Shown here one piece after another: positions 60,264-64,000 of a stretch of DNA of 64,000 nt; position 1 is the stretch's first letter, and every line of letters begins with the position of its first letter. Source of the stretch: Bathynomus jamesi (taxonomy: Eukaryota; Arthropoda; Malacostraca; Isopoda; Cirolanidae); NCBI GenBank assembly GCA_023014485.1, contig JAJOZX010001003.1:310001-374000 (forward strand), given 5' to 3'. The notes under the pieces were generated by a model. That model had not been told where the DNA came from and searched no databases. It saw only the letters and a program-made list of their open reading frames with translations. Both the position numbers and the translations under genes were made by a program.

Positions 60264-62962
60264 ACTAACTGTACTTCTATTTACTTTCAGATTTATGATT
60301 ATGATATGATTTATGATATGATTATGATACAAATTTCAGATTAGATTAGTTAAACTAAAATGGCTTGTGCAAAAGTTGAAACTCATACCACGGATAAGCC
60401 AGAAGATTGGCTTCTCATAAACTTAATTCACAATTTGGAACCTCAGAAAGGGTCTCCTTTGTCATCTAATGGTGACGTCTTATGTCACTATCTATTTTTA
60501 TCAAGAGGACCTATGAAAAAGAAATCAGTCATATGTGATCCAAAAAGTACTAAGAAAAGTTAAAAAATTTTGGGATTGGGCCGGTATCATATGCCAAGAT
60601 ACTTCGAAAAGCCGCCATCCGAGAAAAAAAGTAGAACAATTGATAAAGCAATATGAATAGGTACTTCTCGAAAAACAAAAAACAGGAAGAAAGAATAAAT
60701 AAGAAGAGACCATCTTTCCTGAAGGAATTAAAGGAGTTATTTGATATTTGTTCTCTAAATGCCATAGAAATAATAAAGATCCATTAAGAACTTCGGTATC
60801 AAAGCAGCAAGATATAGTTTCTAATAGACTAAAGAGGACCCAAAAAGCTTTGCTTAAGATCAACAGATAAACGCTATTAAAACAAGTTTGAGAGTCAGGT
60901 GAAAAGAGTGGAGCGTGACAAGGGATAAAAAGCAGAACTGAAACAGCCAAAATGGTCAAAGAAAAGTTCATACCACCTGAACATTGTGCTCTACACTGGG
61001 ATCGGAAGCTCGTTTCTGATAACACTGGTAAAACGGGAGAAAGGCTAGCAATAATTGCGTCAGGGATCCTTTCAGCACCTGAGGTAAAAGTTCTTGCTAT
61101 ACCAACTATTCCGGATTCCTCTGGTAAAATGTAAGCAAACGCCGCATTTAATGCTGCAAAAGATCGGAACTTAGACCAAAACATTTGTGCACTGGTTTTT
61201 GATACAACAGCGTCTAATACAGGTTGGATAAATGGAGCCTGCATCATTTTAGAAAAACTCCTCGAAAGGAAGGTAATGTGGCTTGCATGTAGGCATCACA
61301 TTTACGAAAGCGTCTTGGCCGCTGTATTTACTCAAATATTTGGCACTACCACAGGCCCAGAAAATGTGTTATTTAAGCAGTTTCGAGATAAATGGAAGAC
61401 ATTAGACGTCACAAAACCTTATACAACTTTGAAAATTACAAATAGATAGATGAAATCAAAGATGCAACGAGTAGCCCAAGTTTTGAAGGAGATGTTAAGC
61501 GCCACAGATACCGGAAACATATCTTAGGAATGATTAGAGAGAATGCGCAGAAGTTGTTCTCCAAATTCTTGGACATATACCACCTAACGGAGTTCGTTGG
61601 CTCCGTCTGGGAGCAATTCATAATGCTCGCTGGATGGCAACTATGCTCTATTCTGCTAAAATGCTGGCATTCAGCAAACAAATGGATTATTCTGAAGAAT
61701 ATGTGAAACACTTAGAGGAGTTCTGCTTATTCACTGCTTTATATATCCAACCATGGCTTAAAGCACCAAAAGCGTCGGATGCAGCAATCAATGATTTGAC
61801 TTTCTATAGTGACCTTCACATATATGGTGCCACAGTGGACAGAAATGTAGCTCATCGCACAATCAAGATATTCGAAGGCCATTGTTGGTATCTAACTGAG
61901 GAGCTTATTCCATTTTTATTATTTTCTTTACGTATATCTGATGAAGAGAAAAGAAACACTGCTACAGAAATTATTACATCACATAGAAATGATAAAAACA
62001 GCTCGTGTGCCCAAAGTGGCAAACCAGTATTTCCTAGCTTCCCTAGCTGGACTAAAATCTTGGTTTTTACTTGATATTCTACATAGCAATGGAAAATGTT
62101 AAATAAACAGTTAAAACATGGAAAGGGACAGAGATTTTATTCAAATCTCCAATTTTGTACACAGTGTTAAGGTTGTTAATGATGCGGCCGAGTGTGAAGT
62201 ACAATTAATTGAAGATTTCGCAAATTGCATCACAACAGATGAAGAACAAAGCCAACAACTCCTGCAAGTTGTGGAATACCAAAGAAGTTTGTTGCCATCT
62301 TTTAAAAAGAGTCCCTTAGTTGAACTACTAAAATAGCTTCAATCATTATATTATCAGTATTCACATTTTATTTCATAGATTCATTTGCTTTATTAAGTAA
62401 TTTTTCTGTTCAAGGTATTGTATGTTTGTTGAATAAAAAAAAAAAGATGGGGCTCAAGAGCTGGCATGAAATGTTCAATCTCTTGAGTTGTTCCCACCTT
62501 GGAAATATTGTGAGTCTCAAATAGATTCCAAGACCCATTGCCGCGAAGCTGCATTGGGATGATGCTTCACAGGTGGCGGTAACACCTATTCTCTAAATCC
62601 CATTTAAGACAAAATGTAGAAGAAAATGTTAAAAAAATAGACATTTTTGCCTTTTAATTTTCTATTTTGGTACAAAAGCATAGTAAATTAGGTATCAATC
62701 GATAGTTATTTTAATTTTCTACCCAAAACTGTACATCGAATGAGGTTATAATAAAATGCAAGAAATATATAACCGAAAGACTTCCGAAAATCGACAATTT
62801 TTTATATAGAAAAGGGAAAAATTGGTTTTGTAGACGTAGGGGGTCCGAAATTTTCATCGAATGGAAAATAATTGCTATTTTCTTACTTAGAGCAACAGGC
62901 ATAATGATATTAGGAGGTTGGATCCGGGAATAAAAGAAGTTGGTCAAAAATGGGACACTCTA
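59830..62962 (+). mobile_element. TAGGG-ended DNA transposon, second large copy
   Basis: 3133 bp with ends TAGGGTGCCCCATTTTTGAC and its imperfect complement (right end GTCAAAAATGGGACACTCTA), inverted arms of about 320 bp (59830-60150 and 62637-62962). Flanks ATGATCAC (59822-59829) and ATGATGAC (62963-62970) are an 8-bp duplication with one change. It encodes a broken transposase-like protein. Length, ends and duplication size parallel 30639-33800. A long (AT)n tract interrupts the region just inside the left arm (60203-60258). Confidence 0.9.
60360..62340 (+). pseudogene. Transposase-like protein of the second TAGGG element
   Basis: Pieces in order: MACAKVETHTTDKPEDWLLI (60360), a broken middle, VKEKFIPPEHCALHWDRKL (60955), LAIPTIPDSSGKM, then ICALVFDTTASNTGW (about 61185-61230) with LLERKVMWLACRHHIYES after it, TTGPENVLFKQFRDKW, a decayed stretch, LGAIHNARWMATMLYSAKML (about 61608), ALYIQPWLKAPKASDAAIND and HCWYLTEELIPFLLFSLRI. 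Asp-x2-Ala-x-Asn-Thr-Gly followed by Cys-x2-His parallels the first TAGGG element. Proteins of this kind occur as unnamed predicted proteins in several animals. Many stops; inactive. Confidence 0.82.
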
Positions 62963-62969
62963 ATGATGA

Positions 62970-63030
62970 CCTATCCGTCCCAGGTGGAGCAACAAGGCTG
63001 ACCTTCGTCAGAATGAATAATACGGGGAAA
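62970..63030 (+). repeat. LINE 3'-end fragment next to the TAGGG element
   Basis: CCAGGTGGAGCAACAAGGCTGACCTTCGT resembles the end of the LINE at 59655-59690 (GGAGGGGCGACAAGCTTGACCTTCGT; both quoted only as short matching words GGAGC(A/G)ACAAG and CTTGACCTTCGT-type). Too short for more. Confidence 0.45.
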
Positions 63031-63149
63031 GGGAAATTCGGGTTACCAGTATTCAAGTATATGAGTATAATTATACAGTATGTAGGCAGTAAAATGCCAC
63101 CCCATTTATTTAGGAAGATCTGTGTTCATCGCAGGTAGCCAGACTATCT

Positions 63150-63285
63150 CTGAAGGCAAACCACTAATCTCGCCATCAGAGGGACTGTCAGAGATCACTA
63201 AGTATGGCCTAGGAAAAAGGCTTCTGGTTCGCAGCTGAAAGGACTCAAAGAACACATTTTCTTCGGGTCAGGAAATCAATTAAAA
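63150..63285 (-). repeat. Dispersed repeat 'R2', minus copy
   Basis: Reverse complement of 50165-50310 (TATGGCCTAGGAAAAAGGCT is shared as a core). No coding frame. Confidence 0.65.
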
Positions 63286-63319
63286 ATGTACGTACAGTAA
63301 AAATGTTCCTTAAAACTTT

Positions 63320-63530
63320 GTTACGTCATAGCCAATGTCGTAACACCGCTTCCCGTTGATCAGCGAAGTTAAGCGACATTGGATCTGGGTAGTAATTGGA
63401 TGGGAGACCGTCCTCCGTGTCCAGATTATGTAGCGACCCGTTGTTCGGATCCCACGTAAAGCTGTAGGTCCCCTCCGTCATATGACCTTAGATGTTGCGA
63501 AGGAGGTTAAGCAACCCCAATCATTGTTAT
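63320..63530 (+). mobile_element. 5S rRNA-derived SINE, copy 2
   Basis: Head: GTTGATCAGCGAAGTTAAGC and TAATTGGATGGGAGACCGTC, closer to 5S rRNA than copy 1. Body: GTAGCGACCCGTTG, TTCGGATCCCACGTAAAGCT, AGATGTTGCGAAGGAGG, as in copy 1. The two copies are about four-fifths identical or better over 200 bp. The 3' end near 63525 has no clear tail. Confidence 0.85.
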
Positions 63531-63589
63531 CAAACTTTTGGGCACGATTTTACATAAGATAGTAAGAGCGTTAATAACAACAAACAAAA

Positions 63590-63975
63590 AAAAACGTATG
63601 AAAATTTATGCATGCACAGCACTCTTCATACGCAAATCCTAATCTTAATTAGGGTATAGAAATAACAAATGCATCGTAAAAAAATATGCACAAAATTCTC
63701 TGTAAAAAAACAAAGAGAATAATTTTAAGATGAATGAAAATTAACTAAACAGGTAAATGTTTGCGTTTCATTAGATTTCATCGCGCGAACAATATTTATC
63801 AGAGCTTTCGTTGGTTCATAGAGTGAGGCTGGCTTTATCATGAAGTGGTGAATGAGATAATGTGACTTCTACAGTATAATGTGGCGTAGTTTCGGTATGT
63901 GGTGAAAGAGGTTATGTGATATAACAACCGTGTGGTTTTATCAAGATGAAAGAAAATTACTTTGTGTTTAAAAAT
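63590..63975 (-). repeat. Dispersed repeat 'R3', minus copy
   Basis: Reverse complement of 57270-57635 from end to end. It reaches nearly to the window edge, so it may be longer. Confidence 0.78.
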
Positions 63976-64000
63976 GATTATAATAACAACTATGTCGGAA

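Noticed and set aside
60525..61247. 240-codon minus-strand frame in the second TAGGG element
   Set aside because: It is long but antisense to the transposase-like pieces on the plus strand, which carry recognisable motifs; its composition is explained by the opposite strand.

Overview
The window is eukaryotic repeat-rich DNA, most likely from an arthropod and plausibly a crustacean. Supporting signs are very abundant (AT)n, (GT)n and (CT)n microsatellites, CCTAA/TTAGG-type tracts, and a mix of BEL/Pao, Penelope-like, mariner (including a DD41D type), Merlin, ZMYM1-like hAT and LINE remnants. I found no convincing host gene, spliced or not. Nearly every recognisable coding piece belongs to a transposable element or to a decayed virus-like element, so this is an intergenic 'graveyard' with many nested insertions.

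Layout. 1-6624: a broken minus-strand BEL/Pao retrotransposon; its 5' coding half is replaced by three satellite arrays, and two further decayed copies of its own pol lie between them. 7437-8005: a Merlin derivative. 8599-12108: a hAT element with perfect 8-bp target duplication. 13107-15810: a minus-strand LINE. 17.4-20.8 kb: mariner remnants, a DD41D element and dispersed repeats. 20.9-27.0 kb: a decayed virus-like element (family B DNA polymerase fragment plus unknown genes), split by a second hAT element (22297-25507). 27.8-29.1 kb: repeated non-coding units. 30006-33887: a mariner split by a 3.16-kb element with TAGGG ends and an unassigned transposase. 34-38 kb: an inverted-repeat element, a tRNA-derived SINE and a tandem duplication. 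38.4-42.0 kb: a second, plus-strand copy of the virus-like element. 42-46.3 kb: 5S rRNA-derived SINEs, an inverted-repeat element, a third DD41D copy and a second Merlin. 47-58 kb: three palindromes built from Penelope-like 3' ends, with several short inverted-repeat elements. 58.1-63 kb: two more TAGGG-ended elements around a CR1-like LINE. 63.0-64.0 kb: further dispersed repeats.

The points I think most worth attention are: (1) a group of TAGGG-ended elements with 8-bp target duplications, two of which encode transposase-like proteins sharing a D-x2-A-x-NTG ... C-x2-H arrangement; (2) three independent head-to-head palindromes of Penelope-like 3' ends carrying hammerhead-like cores; (3) two copies of a virus-like element with overlapping unknown genes; (4) 5S rRNA-derived SINEs. 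All reading was by eye; boundaries given by target duplications are precise, others approximate.
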